DNA from: Paenibacillus alkalitolerans
GTDB taxonomy: Bacteria > Bacillota > Bacilli > Paenibacillales > YIM-B00363
Direction: 5' to 3'
DNA length: 64,000 nucleotides
Assembly: GCF_016482785.1 (NCBI RefSeq)
Contig: NZ_JAEMXM010000009.1
Span: 1 to 64,000 of the forward strand
Positions 46,160 through 54,828 of this stretch are shown in pieces. Position 1 is the first letter of the stretch. Each line of letters starts with the position of its first letter. The translations under genes were made by a program, and so were the position numbers. A model generated the notes under the pieces. The model saw nothing but the letters and a program-made list of their open reading frames with translations, did no database searches and was not told where the DNA came from.

Positions 46160-46336
46160 ATGCATCAATCCGGTAAAGAAGCGTCGCTGCAAAGGGGACT
46201 CGCCAAATGGCTGCAGCCCGAGCCGCGGGAAGCTGCGTCGGCTGCATCCGCGGCGGGCGAGTTTGCCGAATTCGCGTCGGAGCCGGGGGAGCTCGATCCG
46301 GCCTCGCGCCGAATTCAACCTGGAATGAAGCGTTAG
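46160..46336 (+). CDS. small hypothetical protein
   Basis: A possible 58-aa protein, Glu/Ala-rich (start MHQSGKEASLQRG, then EPREAASAASAAGEFAEFA). No family is recognised. A GGAAGGGGCC stretch lies 12 nt upstream, rather far for a ribosome-binding site. A strong terminator begins at its stop codon, which suggests a transcript ends exactly here. It may be real or debris left by the deletion that removed GH125. Confidence 0.3.
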   Translation: MHQSGKEASLQRGLAKWLQPEPREAASAASAAGEFAEFASEPGELDPASRRIQPGMKR

Positions 46337-46369
46337 GCGTTAACGGCGACAGACCGTTAGCGCCTATTT
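46335..46369 (+). terminator. intrinsic terminator before hemZ
   Basis: AGGCGTTAACGG pairs with CCGTTAGCGCCT (one mismatch), followed by ATTTTC. Confidence 0.7.
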
Positions 46370-46426
46370 TCGTCTTGTGGTATGCTAACCACGTACAATG
46401 TATTAAGGGAAGCGGGGACGTTTTCA

Positions 46427-48013
46427 ATGAACTTTCTTATTCAACGCATCGGTTTTACCGATTTCGATATGGAGTTGTTTCATCTTTGCAAGCTGTTTTA
46501 CGATGACGCGGAGGTCAACATTCAGAACGGGGAACAGCCGGATCAAGCTCATCCATTCGATATCGCCGTACGGCTCGAACTAAACATTCGCGAAATTGCC
46601 GGCGAGGCAGGCGTTCACGTAACGCTCACACAGAAGGACGAAGAACAAGCTTGGACCGGCGAGTACTCGCGGCCTCTTGCAAGCATCGCCGGCGACGACC
46701 GGAAGAAGGTGTTGAAGAGGACGATCGGAGCAGGCCTGCTGAAGGCGCTTGAACATGCGACCGGGCTGGAGCAGCCCTGGGGGACGCTCACCGGTGTGCG
46801 TCCCACCAAGCTGATGCACAATATGCTGCTCAAACACGATGGGGAGACGGCACGGCGAATGCTGCGGGAGGTATATTTCGTTTCCGGGGAAAAAGCGGAT
46901 TTGCTTACGGACGTCGCAATTCGCCAATTGAAGGTGATTCCCGATTTGCACCGCATTAACGAACGGGAAGTGAGCGTATACATCGGCATACCGTTCTGCC
47001 CGACCAAGTGCGCATATTGCACGTTTCCCGCATACGACATTCGCGGAAACAACGGCTCCGTCGACGCCTTCCTCGAAGGATTGCACTTTGAAATCAGAGA
47101 GACGGGACGATGGTTGAAAGAAGCGGGACTCGGAATCACGACGATTTATTGGGGCGGAGGGACGCCGACAAGCATCGAAGCGGAGCAAATCGACGCCTTG
47201 TTCGTCACGCTGCACGAATCGTTCCCCGGCATGGATAACGTACGGGAGTTGACGGTGGAGGCGGGAAGGCCGGATACGATCACACCGGAAAAACTGCAAG
47301 TTTTGAAAAAATGGAACGTAGACCGCATCTCCATCAATCCCCAAAGCTTCACGCAGTCGACGCTCGATACGATCGGTCGCCACCACACCGTGGCAGAAAC
47401 CGTCGACAAATTCATACTTTCCCGGGAAATGGGAATGAACAACATCAATATGGACCTTATTATCGGTCTGCCGAACGAAGGAATGGCGGAATTCGGGCAT
47501 ACGCTGAATCAAGTGGAGCGGCTGCTGCCGGAGTCGTTGACCGTTCACACGCTCTCATTCAAACGGGCATCCAAGATGACGAAAGACCGCGAGAAATACG
47601 ATGTGGCCGAGAGGGATGAAATAAGGGACATGATGGAGGCGGCGATCCGGTGGACAAAGCGGCACAACTATGTTCCCTATTACTTGTACAGGCAGAAGAA
47701 CATACTTGGCAACTTGGAAAACGTCGGCTACAGCTTGGAAGGGAAGGAAAGCCTGTACAATATCTTGATGATGGAAGAACGGCAAACGGTTGTCGGTCTG
47801 GGATGCGGTGCGGTCAGTAAAGTCGTGTTCCCGAAAACGGACGCTGCCGTTGGGGACGGACAACACGTCCAGGAACGTATAGAAAGATTTCCGAATCCGA
47901 AAGAACCGTTTCATTACAATCAAGCTTACAAGGAATATACGTCGAAAAAACTGGCGTTATTGCAAACGGCGTATAACGACAAGACAACCGTGGAAACGGT
48001 TTCCAAATTGTAA
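46427..48013 (+). CDS. hemZ: HemZ, radical-SAM coproporphyrinogen dehydrogenase
   Basis: Radical SAM enzyme of the HemN/HemZ group, acting in heme synthesis under low oxygen. The 528-aa protein has the iron-sulfur cluster motif CPTKCAYCTF (CxxxCxxC) near residue 190, the SAM-binding WGGGTPTS and a long N-terminal HemZ-specific region. The ATG at 46427 has AGCGGGGACG upstream and starts MNFLIQRIGFTD; an upstream frame of 15 codons exists. B. subtilis HemZ is similar in size (501 aa). Confidence 0.93.
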   Translation: MNFLIQRIGFTDFDMELFHLCKLFYDDAEVNIQNGEQPDQAHPFDIAVRLELNIREIAGEAGVHVTLTQKDEEQAWTGEYSRPLASIAGDDRKKVLKRTIGAGLLKALEHATGLEQPWGTLTGVRPTKLMHNMLLKHDGETARRMLREVYFVSGEKADLLTDVAIRQLKVIPDLHRINEREVSVYIGIPFCPTKCAYCTFPAYDIRGNNGSVDAFLEGLHFEIRETGRWLKEAGLGITTIYWGGGTPTSIEAEQIDALFVTLHESFPGMDNVRELTVEAGRPDTITPEKLQVLKKWNVDRISINPQSFTQSTLDTIGRHHTVAETVDKFILSREMGMNNINMDLIIGLPNEGMAEFGHTLNQVERLLPESLTVHTLSFKRASKMTKDREKYDVAERDEIRDMMEAAIRWTKRHNYVPYYLYRQKNILGNLENVGYSLEGKESLYNILMMEERQTVVGLGCGAVSKVVFPKTDAAVGDGQHVQERIERFPNPKEPFHYNQAYKEYTSKKLALLQTAYNDKTTVETVSKL

Positions 48014-48135
48014 CCGTATTGTAATGCAATTTCTATGTCCTTTTAACGTAAATCGAATACACTGTTCTTGACCCCCTTTTTGACATATATTTTTTCCTTA
48101 GCCTGCGGCCGTTTCGTTGCAGGTTCTTTCTTTTC

Positions 48136-48164
48136 TTGACTTTCCGGCATAAGGTGATTAGAAT
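48136..48164 (+). promoter_or_regulatory. sigma-A promoter of hisS-aspS
   Basis: TTGACT (48136-48141), 17 nt, TAGAAT (48159-48164). Places the start of the T-box RNA near 48171. Confidence 0.75.
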
Positions 48165-48170
48165 AAATAA

Positions 48171-48475
48171 CAATTTCAATAACACGATGATTCGGTGACG
48201 GGACAAAGTAGTTCGGACCCACGCACACAGAGAGAGGCGTCATACGGCTGCAAGCGCCTTTGCGATGGACGAGCGAAAGACTTCCCCGAGAACATGCGGC
48301 GAACGGCGGATCGATTTCGAACCGGTTATTAGCCCCATGCGCTAGACGGGCGTTATACGTATAAAGCGAATTCCGCGAAAGAAGAGCGGTTTTCGGAATG
48401 TGGGTGGCACCACGGGTGATTGCATATCTCTCGTCCCTTTTGCGATTAGGCAGAGGGGCGGGAGTTTTTTTATTT
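48171..48475 (+). ncRNA. T-box leader of hisS-aspS, aspartate-specific
   Basis: The T-box sequence GGGTGGCACCACGGG lies at 48402-48416, and the terminator CTCTCGTCCC/GGGGCGGGAG with T7 at about 48429-48472. Stem I shows AGTA, AGAGAG and a specifier loop. GGG before AGTA pairs with CCC, and TCG pairs with CGA. The loop 3' strand AAAGACTT presents GAC (48279-48281), the aspartate codon. The T-box bulge TGGC suits a tRNA with discriminator G, which is tRNA-Asp; bacterial tRNA-His carries C73. So the leader should sense uncharged tRNA-Asp for both synthetases. Confidence 0.85.
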
Positions 48476-48481
48476 CAGATA

Positions 48482-48493
48482 GAAGTTTTTCTT
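48482..48493 (+). repeat. solo right arm of the dispersed element (copy D)
   Basis: GAAGTTTTTCTT, preceded by CAGATA, matches the right arm of copies A-C (B has CGATA before it). No left arm or first hairpin is present. It lies between the T-box terminator and the hisS ribosome-binding site. Confidence 0.5.
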
Positions 48494-48518
48494 ATTTTTT
48501 TCTGGAGGTCGTTAGACT

Positions 48519-49772
48519 ATGGCGTTTCAAAAACCGAAAGGAACGCAAGACCTGCTGCCGGGAACGGTGGAACGGTGGCAGTTTCTTGAAAGCAAAGCAA
48601 GGGAAGTATGTCGGCGGTTTATGTACGGCGAAATACGGACGCCCATATTTGAAGCGACGGAGCTGTTCCAACGCGGCGTAGGGGAAACGACGGATATCGT
48701 GGAGAAAGAAATGTACACGTTCGAGGACAAAGGCGGCAGAAGCATGACGCTCCGCCCGGAAGGAACGGCCGGCGTCGTTCGGGCGTACGTGGAAAACAAG
48801 CTGTACGGCGATCCGGACATAACGAAGCTGTATTACATCGGACCTATGTTCCGGTACGAGCAGCCTCAAGCTGGCCGCTACCGGCAATTCCACCAATTCG
48901 GCATCGAGGCGTTCGGTTCTTCCGATCCGGGGTTGGATGCCGAAGTGATCGCGCTCGGGCATCAATTTTACAAGGAAATCGGCTTGCAAGGATTTACGCT
49001 TGAGATCAATTCCGTCGGTACGCCAGCCATTCGCGCGGCGTTCCGCGAAGAGCTTCTTGCATTCCTGGCGCCCAAGAAGGATCTGCTTTGCAAAGACTGC
49101 CGGTCCCGGATGGAACGCAATCCGCTCCGCGTGCTCGATTGCAAGGTCGACCAAGAGCACTTCGCGGGCGCGCCGTCGCTGCTCGACCACTTGGATGCGG
49201 AATGCGCGGATCATTTTGACAAAGTGCAATCGTATTTGAAGGAGATGAACATTCCGTACGACATCAATCCGAAGCTGGTGCGGGGACTGGATTACTACAC
49301 GCACACGGCTTTCGAGTTTAAAGCGGCGGGTATCGGCTCGATCGACACGATCGGCGGAGGCGGACGTTACAACGGTTTGGTTTCGGACGTCGGCGGACCG
49401 GAGCAGACGGGAGTCGGCTTCGGGCTCGGTCTTGAACGGGTTCTGCTGGTTCTAGAAAATCAAGGCGCGGAGCTCCCTGCCGCGACGAAACCCGAAGTGT
49501 ATTTCGTGGCGCTCGGCGAGGCTGCCGAAAGACGCGCAGTATCGCTGCTCAACGCGGTTCGCGAGAAGGGGATTGCGGCGGAGAAGGATTACGGCGGACG
49601 CAAGATGAAGGCGCAGCTGAAATCGGCCGACCGGCTGGCTGCGAAGTACGCTGCAATTTTGGGCGATGACGAGCTTTTGCGCGGAGAAATCGTTTTGAAA
49701 AACCTCGCTACCGGCGAACAGGAAGCCGTGGCATTGGATAAACTTGCCGATCGTCTGCTTGAAGGGCAATAG
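48519..49772 (+). CDS. hisS: histidine-tRNA ligase
   Basis: Class II synthetase charging tRNA-His. The 417-aa protein has motif 1 EVCRRFMYGEIRTP, motif 2 region TLRPEGTAGVVRAY with MFRYEQPQAGRYRQFHQ, histidine-specific LVRGLDYYTHTAFE, motif 3 GVGFGLGLERVLLVLE and the anticodon-binding domain (about 325-415). TCTGGAGG precedes the ATG by 8 nt. First gene after the T-box leader, co-transcribed with aspS. Confidence 0.97.
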   Translation: MAFQKPKGTQDLLPGTVERWQFLESKAREVCRRFMYGEIRTPIFEATELFQRGVGETTDIVEKEMYTFEDKGGRSMTLRPEGTAGVVRAYVENKLYGDPDITKLYYIGPMFRYEQPQAGRYRQFHQFGIEAFGSSDPGLDAEVIALGHQFYKEIGLQGFTLEINSVGTPAIRAAFREELLAFLAPKKDLLCKDCRSRMERNPLRVLDCKVDQEHFAGAPSLLDHLDAECADHFDKVQSYLKEMNIPYDINPKLVRGLDYYTHTAFEFKAAGIGSIDTIGGGGRYNGLVSDVGGPEQTGVGFGLGLERVLLVLENQGAELPAATKPEVYFVALGEAAERRAVSLLNAVREKGIAAEKDYGGRKMKAQLKSADRLAAKYAAILGDDELLRGEIVLKNLATGEQEAVALDKLADRLLEGQ

Positions 49773-49821
49773 GAGTCGGTTAAGTTAAACATTTTTTAAT
49801 TATATAGGGGGCTTGAACATC

Positions 49822-51621
49822 ATGATGTTGAAGACGCATCATTGCGGATTGTTGACGAAGGAGCACGTGGGCCAGGCGGTTGTGCTCAACGGATGGGTAC
49901 AGCGCCGGCGCGACTTGGGAGGCGTTCTGTTCATCGATTTGCGCGACCGGAGCGGTATTATGCAAATCGTGTTCAATCCTGCCTTTTCCGGCGAAGCGCT
50001 TGAGATTGCGGACCGGTGCCGCAACGAGTACGTTATTGCCGTTAAGGGCAAAGTAGTGGAAAGGGATCCCGAAACTGTCAATCCGAACCTGGCGACCGGA
50101 GAAATCGAAGTGCAGGTGACTGAAATCGAAATATTCAATACGGCGAAAAACCCGCCGTTTTTTATCGAAGACGGGATCGAAATCGACGAGACGGTGCGGT
50201 TGAAGCACCGCTATCTCGATTTGCGCCGTCCGGAGATGCAGCGCACGCTCATGCTTCGCGCGCAAGCGATGAAGCTGTTTCGCGACTTCTTGACGGAAGA
50301 AGGCTTCGTTGAAATCGAGACGCCGATTTTAACGAAGAGCACGCCGGAAGGCGCGCGCGATTATCTCGTGCCGAGCCGTGTGCATCCGGGGGAATTTTTC
50401 GCCTTGCCTCAATCTCCGCAAATTTTTAAACAATTGTTGATGGTGGCCGGAATGGAACGCTATTTCCAAATCGCGCGCTGCTTTCGCGATGAAGATTTGC
50501 GTGCCGACCGGCAGCCGGAATTTACGCAGGTCGACATCGAGACGTCGTTCCTGTCGCAGGACCAGCTGCTTGAAATTATGGAGCGGTTGGTTGCGCGGTT
50601 GTTCAAAGAAACGATCGGCGTGGACGTGCCGACGCCGTTCCAAAGGCTGTCCTATGCGGATGCGATCGGCAAATACGGTTCCGACAAACCCGACTTGCGC
50701 TTCGGGTTGGAGCTTGCGGACATATCCGACATCGTCTCCGAATCCGGCGTGAAAGTGTTCGCGTCCGTCGTAGCCGGCGGCGGAGTCGTAAAGGCTTTGA
50801 ACGCCAAGGGATGCGCGAACTGGAGCCGCAAGGAGCTCGATGATCTGACTCCGTTCGCGGCTCGTTACGGCGGCAAAGGCTTGGCGTACATCGTCGTGAA
50901 GGACGGCGAGTGGAAAGGGCCGATCGTGAAGTTTTTGAGCGAAGCGGAAATTACTGCGTTGACCGAACGGCTTGGTGCGGAAGAGGGAGACGTGCTGCTC
51001 TTTAGCGCGGACAAATCGAAGGTCGTTGCGGACGTGCTGGGCAATTTGCGCTTGAAGATCGGCAAGGAGCTGGGCTTGATCGACGAGAATGCGTATAAAT
51101 TCGCCTGGGTCGTCGACTTCCCGCTGCTCGGCTGGGATGAAGAAGACAAGCGCTGGGTCGCGGAGCACCATCCGTTCACCCGTCCACGCGACGAGGATTT
51201 GCCGCTGTTCGAGACCGATCCGGGCCGCATCCGGGCGCAGGCGTACGATCTCGTTCTCAACGGCTACGAGGTCGGCGGCGGCTCGATGCGTATTTACAAG
51301 CGCGACGTGCAGGAGCGCATGTTTGCGGCGCTCGGCCTGACAATGGAGGAAGCGCACGACAAGTTCGGCTTCTTGCTTGACGCGTTCGATTACGGCACTC
51401 CGCCGCATGGAGGCATCGCGTTCGGTTTCGACCGCCTTGTTATGCTGCTGACCGGCCGCTCGAACCTGCGCGAGACGATCGCGTTCCCGAAGACGGCCAG
51501 CGCATCCGACCTGCTGAGCGGCGCGCCGTCGCCTGTCGAGGACAAGCAGCTTCAGCAGCTATCGATTCGCGTGGCGGCGAAGGCGCCTGCCGCAACAGGC
51601 GCTGGGACCGCCGGAGCCTGA
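49822..51621 (+). CDS. aspS: aspartate-tRNA ligase
   Basis: Class II synthetase charging tRNA-Asp. The 599-aa protein has the N-terminal OB-fold (1-105, [22 protein letters not shown]), motif 2 [16 protein letters not shown], the bacterial GAD insertion (about 290-420) and motif 3 [13 protein letters not shown]. The ATG at 49822 is 10 nt after AGGGGG; an ATG 3 nt later and a TTG at 49813 are alternatives. It is 49 nt after hisS, so the aspartate-specific T-box acts directly on its own substrate tRNA. Confidence 0.97.
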   Translation: MMLKTHHCGLLTKEHVGQAVVLNGWVQRRRDLGGVLFIDLRDRSGIMQIVFNPAFSGEALEIADRCRNEYVIAVKGKVVERDPETVNPNLATGEIEVQVTEIEIFNTAKNPPFFIEDGIEIDETVRLKHRYLDLRRPEMQRTLMLRAQAMKLFRDFLTEEGFVEIETPILTKSTPEGARDYLVPSRVHPGEFFALPQSPQIFKQLLMVAGMERYFQIARCFRDEDLRADRQPEFTQVDIETSFLSQDQLLEIMERLVARLFKETIGVDVPTPFQRLSYADAIGKYGSDKPDLRFGLELADISDIVSESGVKVFASVVAGGGVVKALNAKGCANWSRKELDDLTPFAARYGGKGLAYIVVKDGEWKGPIVKFLSEAEITALTERLGAEEGDVLLFSADKSKVVADVLGNLRLKIGKELGLIDENAYKFAWVVDFPLLGWDEEDKRWVAEHHPFTRPRDEDLPLFETDPGRIRAQAYDLVLNGYEVGGGSMRIYKRDVQERMFAALGLTMEEAHDKFGFLLDAFDYGTPPHGGIAFGFDRLVMLLTGRSNLRETIAFPKTASASDLLSGAPSPVEDKQLQQLSIRVAAKAPAATGAGTAGA

Positions 51622-51646
51622 GACCGGCCGACAGACCGTGTACCGG

Positions 51647-51846
51647 ATAGGGTCAAAATTTGAGCTTATCGATCGCAATAAGACCCTTTTTTGACCCTAT
51701 TCCATCATGTTTGACCTGAATGAATAGGCGAAAAGCGAGGATAAGGTCAATTATTGAGCTTATTTGGCCGTACAGTACATGTGACGGGCAAAATAGGGTC
51801 AAAAAATGATCTTAGCGGGATAAATAAGTTCAATTTTTGACCCTAT
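51647..51846. repeat. five copies of a 23-bp repeat, mixed orientation
   Basis: Consensus: ATAGGGTCAAAA then (A/T)TTGA(G)CTTAT, in five copies at 51647-51669 (+), 51678-51700 (-), 51741-51763 (+), 51793-51815 (+) and 51824-51846 (-). Copies 1/2 and 4/5 are inverted pairs separated by 8 bp and can form hairpins. A partial copy lies near 51707-51726. They fill the whole aspS-tcdA gap and end at the tcdA ribosome-binding region. No array spacing or coding function is seen. Confidence 0.85.
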
Positions 51847-51873
51847 CATCTTATTTTGGAGGCCGTTAAACCT

Positions 51874-52629
51874 ATGCTTCACCAATTTTCTCGAACGGAA
51901 CTGGCCATCGGTCCGGAAGGATTGGATGTGATGCGGCGCAGCACGGTGGCCGTGCTCGGCATCGGCGGCGTCGGCTCGATCGCGGCGGAGGCGCTTGCGC
52001 GCACCGGCGTCGGCCGCATCGTGATGATCGACAAAGACGTAGTGGATGTGACCAACATTAACCGGCAGGTACACGCGCTGACTACAACGGTAGGCCAACC
52101 GAAAGCGGATTTGATGCGCGACAGGATCAAATTGATCAACCCGGATTGCGATGCCGTATCGCTCCGCATGTTTTACACGGAAGAGACGTACGAGAAGCTG
52201 TTCGAATACCCGCTGGACTATGTGATGGACGCCTCGGATACGATTGCCTACAAAATCCACGTGATTAAGCAGTGCCTGGAACGGGGCATTCCGATCATCT
52301 CCAGCATGGGCGCGGCGAACAAGATGGACCCGACCAAGTTTCAAGTGACGGACATCTCCAAGACGCATACCGATCCGATTGCGAAGGTCGTCCGCCGCGA
52401 GCTCCGCAAAGCGGGGGTCAAGAAGGGCGTCAAGGTTGTGTTCTCGACCGAGGAGCCGAAACGGCCGCGCGAAGACGTGACGCAGCGAATCGTTCCCGAG
52501 AATGCCCCGGAAATTCGTAAAGCGAAAAATCCGCCTTCGAGCAATTCGTTCGTGCCCCCGGTGGCCGGATTGTTTATGGTTAGCGTCATCGTCAGAGACT
52601 TGCTTGTGAAGCACGGAATACAATCGTAA
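51874..52629 (+). CDS. tcdA: tRNA threonylcarbamoyladenosine dehydratase (TcdA/YrvM)
   Basis: E1-like enzyme that cyclises t6A37 of ANN-decoding tRNAs to ct6A with ATP. The 251-aa protein has the nucleotide-binding VAVLGIGGVGSIAAEALART (about 24-43), IDKDVVDVTNINRQ and YVMDASDTIAYK. The ATG at 51874 is 11 nt after GGAGG; a TTG at 51856 would precede that site. The hisS-aspS-tcdA-rarA order matches Bacillus. Confidence 0.93.
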   Translation: MLHQFSRTELAIGPEGLDVMRRSTVAVLGIGGVGSIAAEALARTGVGRIVMIDKDVVDVTNINRQVHALTTTVGQPKADLMRDRIKLINPDCDAVSLRMFYTEETYEKLFEYPLDYVMDASDTIAYKIHVIKQCLERGIPIISSMGAANKMDPTKFQVTDISKTHTDPIAKVVRRELRKAGVKKGVKVVFSTEEPKRPREDVTQRIVPENAPEIRKAKNPPSSNSFVPPVAGLFMVSVIVRDLLVKHGIQS

Positions 52630-52647
52630 GTTCATTGAATATAAGTG

Positions 52648-52681
52648 AGCGTTCTGCGGCTTTCGTAGAACGCTTGTTTTT
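52648..52681 (+). terminator. intrinsic terminator after tcdA
   Basis: AGCGTTCT (52648-52655) pairs with AGAACGCT (52667-52674), then TGTTTTTTC. Confidence 0.85.
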
Positions 52682-52743
52682 TCAGTTCGTCAAAAACCAG
52701 TTATAATAGACATATATCGAAATGAAGAGAGTTGTGTCGAGTT

Positions 52744-54051
52744 ATGGATTTGTTTACATACGGAGCTGAAGCGAACGCCGGACGGCAGCCGCTCGCGGAG
52801 CGGATGCGGGCCCGGACTATCGAAGAGTATATAGGGCAAGAACATATCGTCGGCCCCGGCAAAATGCTGCGGCGTGCCATCGAGGCGGACCAAGTGACGT
52901 CGATATTGCTGTACGGGCCCCCGGGAACCGGAAAAACGACGCTCGCGCACGTCATCGCCAACCGGACCGACGGACAATTCGTTCGATTGAACGCGGTGGA
53001 CGCCTCGGTCAAAGACGTGAGGGAAACTATTGAGCAGGCGAAAGATAACCGGGCGTTATACGGCAAAAAGACGATATTGTTTTTAGATGAGGTTCACCGG
53101 TTCAAGACATCGCAGCAAGACGCTTTATTGCCCGCCGTTGAAGCGGGAACGATCGTCTTTATCGGCGCTACTACGGAAAATCCGTTTCACTCGATCAACG
53201 GGGCGCTGCTGTCGAGGTCGACATTGTTTCGTCTGGAGCCGCTTACGCCAGGGCATGCGCTCGAGGCGATGCGCCGCGCGCTAGCCGACCGCGAGCGCGG
53301 GCTTGGCGCGCTGCCGGTACAGGCCGACGATGAGGCGTTGTCGCATATCGCGCTTGTTGCGGGCGGCGACCTTCGCCGGGCGCTGAACGCGTTGGAGTTG
53401 GCTGCGTTGACGACGCCGCCCGCCGCGGACGGCACCATCCGCATTACGCTTGCCGCCGCGGAAGAGTCCATACGCCAACCGACGGTGGCGGCTGACGAAT
53501 CGACGCAATATGACGTGCTTTCGGCGTTTCACAAGAGCGTGCGCGGATCGTCGGACGCGGCATTGTTCTGGTTTCTTTACGCTGTAGAGAAATTGGGGAT
53601 GGATCCGATGGTGTTTTTGCGCCGGCTCATTGTCGCATGCAGCGAAGATATCGGCTTGGCGAATCCGCAGGCGATGGTGCAGGCCGTAACCGCAATGGAC
53701 GCCTACCATAAAATCGGCTGGCCCGAGGCGAGATACAACATTGCCCAGGCGATACTGTTCGCGGTGGAAAGTCCGAAGTCGAATTCCATCGGCAACGCTA
53801 TGGATCGTATATATAAAGCGTTCGATACAATCGGCTCGGCCGAGGTTCCGCTTCACCTTCGCGACGCGCATTATAAAGGGTCTAAACAGCTCGGGCACAC
53901 CGGCTACAAATATCCGCACGATTACCCCGGGCACTATGTGGATCAACAATACTTGCCGGACCGGTTGTCCGGATATACGTTCTTTGAGGCGTCGCTTCAA
54001 GGCACCGAAGCGAAGATGAGAGAGAACCAGCAACGGAGGAGAAAGGACTGA
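52744..54051 (+). CDS. rarA: RarA/MgsA replication-recombination ATPase
   Basis: AAA+ ATPase acting at stalled forks, related to clamp loaders and RuvB. The 435-aa protein has Walker A GPPGTGKTT (about 56-64), Walker B ILFLDEVHRF, sensor ATTENPFHSIN and the C-terminal tetramerisation domain with HYKGSKQLGHTGYKYPHDYPG. The ATG at 52744 (MDLFTYGAEAN) is preferred; a TTG 12 nt earlier lies closer to GAAGAGAG and may be the true start. Confidence 0.95.
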   Translation: MDLFTYGAEANAGRQPLAERMRARTIEEYIGQEHIVGPGKMLRRAIEADQVTSILLYGPPGTGKTTLAHVIANRTDGQFVRLNAVDASVKDVRETIEQAKDNRALYGKKTILFLDEVHRFKTSQQDALLPAVEAGTIVFIGATTENPFHSINGALLSRSTLFRLEPLTPGHALEAMRRALADRERGLGALPVQADDEALSHIALVAGGDLRRALNALELAALTTPPAADGTIRITLAAAEESIRQPTVAADESTQYDVLSAFHKSVRGSSDAALFWFLYAVEKLGMDPMVFLRRLIVACSEDIGLANPQAMVQAVTAMDAYHKIGWPEARYNIAQAILFAVESPKSNSIGNAMDRIYKAFDTIGSAEVPLHLRDAHYKGSKQLGHTGYKYPHDYPGHYVDQQYLPDRLSGYTFFEASLQGTEAKMRENQQRRRKD

Positions 54052-54076
54052 CCGCAGGTTCCGTTCAATTCTCTCA

Positions 54077-54105
54077 TTGTCGAAAGACTAGATTTGTAGT
54101 ATTCT
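54077..54105 (+). promoter_or_regulatory. promoter of the agr-like locus
   Basis: TTGTCG (54077-54082), 17 nt, TATTCT (54100-54105). The -10 lies within the interrupted palindrome CTAGA (54088-54092), 10 bp, TCTAG (54103-54107), a possible regulator site. Confidence 0.5.
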
Positions 54106-54106
54106 A

Positions 54107-54137
54107 GAACCAGAGAGCAATCATTCATTGCTGGTTC
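54107..54137 (+). promoter_or_regulatory. 5' UTR hairpin of the agr-like locus
   Basis: GAACCAG (54107-54113) and CAAT (54118-54121) pair with ATTG (54127-54130) and CTGGTTC (54131-54137), with a 4-nt AGAG bulge. The core AGCAAT-CATTC-ATTGCT is also a perfect DNA palindrome. CGGAG, the only ribosome-binding-like sequence, starts at its last base. Confidence 0.55.
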
Positions 54138-54153
54138 GGAGCGATTATTCCAC

Positions 54154-54828
54154 ATGACAGCTACTATATTGACCCTTTTGGCAGGGTTCGTCGACAATCT
54201 ATCTCTTCTGCTTCTTGCGTTTTCGATCTATCGATTGCCGATGAAATATAACATTTTTCGACTCATTAGCTCTGCGGCCGTCTTAACTGCAGTGAATTAT
54301 TTTCAGAAAGAACTTCTCGGCTATACCGATATGTACATCTTGGTTAATATTATTGTCGGAATTATATTGGTCGCAGCTTTGTTTCAACTGCCAATCGCCT
54401 ATTCCGCGTTGATCATGGCAACCGGTTATATTGTATTCGGTGTGGTGCAGACGGCTGTTATCCTGATTCCTTCGTTAACCGGATTGATTGACCCGGATCA
54501 GTTGCAATCGGTTTATATGATCATACCGAGTACAATCGTTATTTCTATAATTCTGTTTGTTATTCACAAGAAAAAGCTTGGATTCATGTTGATCGCCAAC
54601 AGGTTTACTTTAAAGAAGGACAAGCTTAAGCCGAGAGATTTCTTTATTGCTGGAATCTTTATATCTACAGTGGCTTTGACCCAAACCGCGATAGTCGCTT
54701 TTTACCACAAAAGGCCGATGGTATATGAATTGATAGGTTTAATCGTTGTCATGATTATCGGATTGATTATTACATACTTAATTAATATGAAAGAAATAGA
54801 AGAGAGATATCTGAGGAGGAAGAAATGA
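54154..54828 (+). CDS. membrane protein resembling an AgrC sensor domain without kinase
   Basis: A 224-aa protein with about six membrane segments (roughly 5-25, 33-48, 60-80, 85-108, 120-137, 160-182, 190-210) and a short basic tail EIEERYLRRKK. Size, topology and ending resemble the N-terminal sensor half of AgrC/LytS-type histidine kinases, cut just where the dimerisation helix would begin. No His-box or ATPase motifs are present. It overlaps agrB by 4 nt (ATGA), so the two are co-translated. The resemblance is by topology and context, not by alignment; a dedicated peptide-transport or immunity role is possible. Confidence 0.65.
   Translation: MTATILTLLAGFVDNLSLLLLAFSIYRLPMKYNIFRLISSAAVLTAVNYFQKELLGYTDMYILVNIIVGIILVAALFQLPIAYSALIMATGYIVFGVVQTAVILIPSLTGLIDPDQLQSVYMIIPSTIVISIILFVIHKKKLGFMLIANRFTLKKDKLKPRDFFIAGIFISTVALTQTAIVAFYHKRPMVYELIGLIVVMIIGLIITYLINMKEIEERYLRRKK

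Noticed and set aside
48043-48243. 66-aa minus-strand frame (Lys/Glu-rich, ends VKNSVFDLR)
   Set aside because: It looks somewhat protein-like, but it covers the hisS promoter and the T-box leader start, has no family and no clear ribosome-binding site.
50329-51408. 359-aa minus-strand frame opposite aspS
   Set aside because: Shadow of aspS; arginine- and histidine-rich composition with no motif.
51647-51846. Possible CRISPR array
   Set aside because: Repeats are in both orientations, spacing is irregular (8-41 bp between copies) and no cas genes are near.
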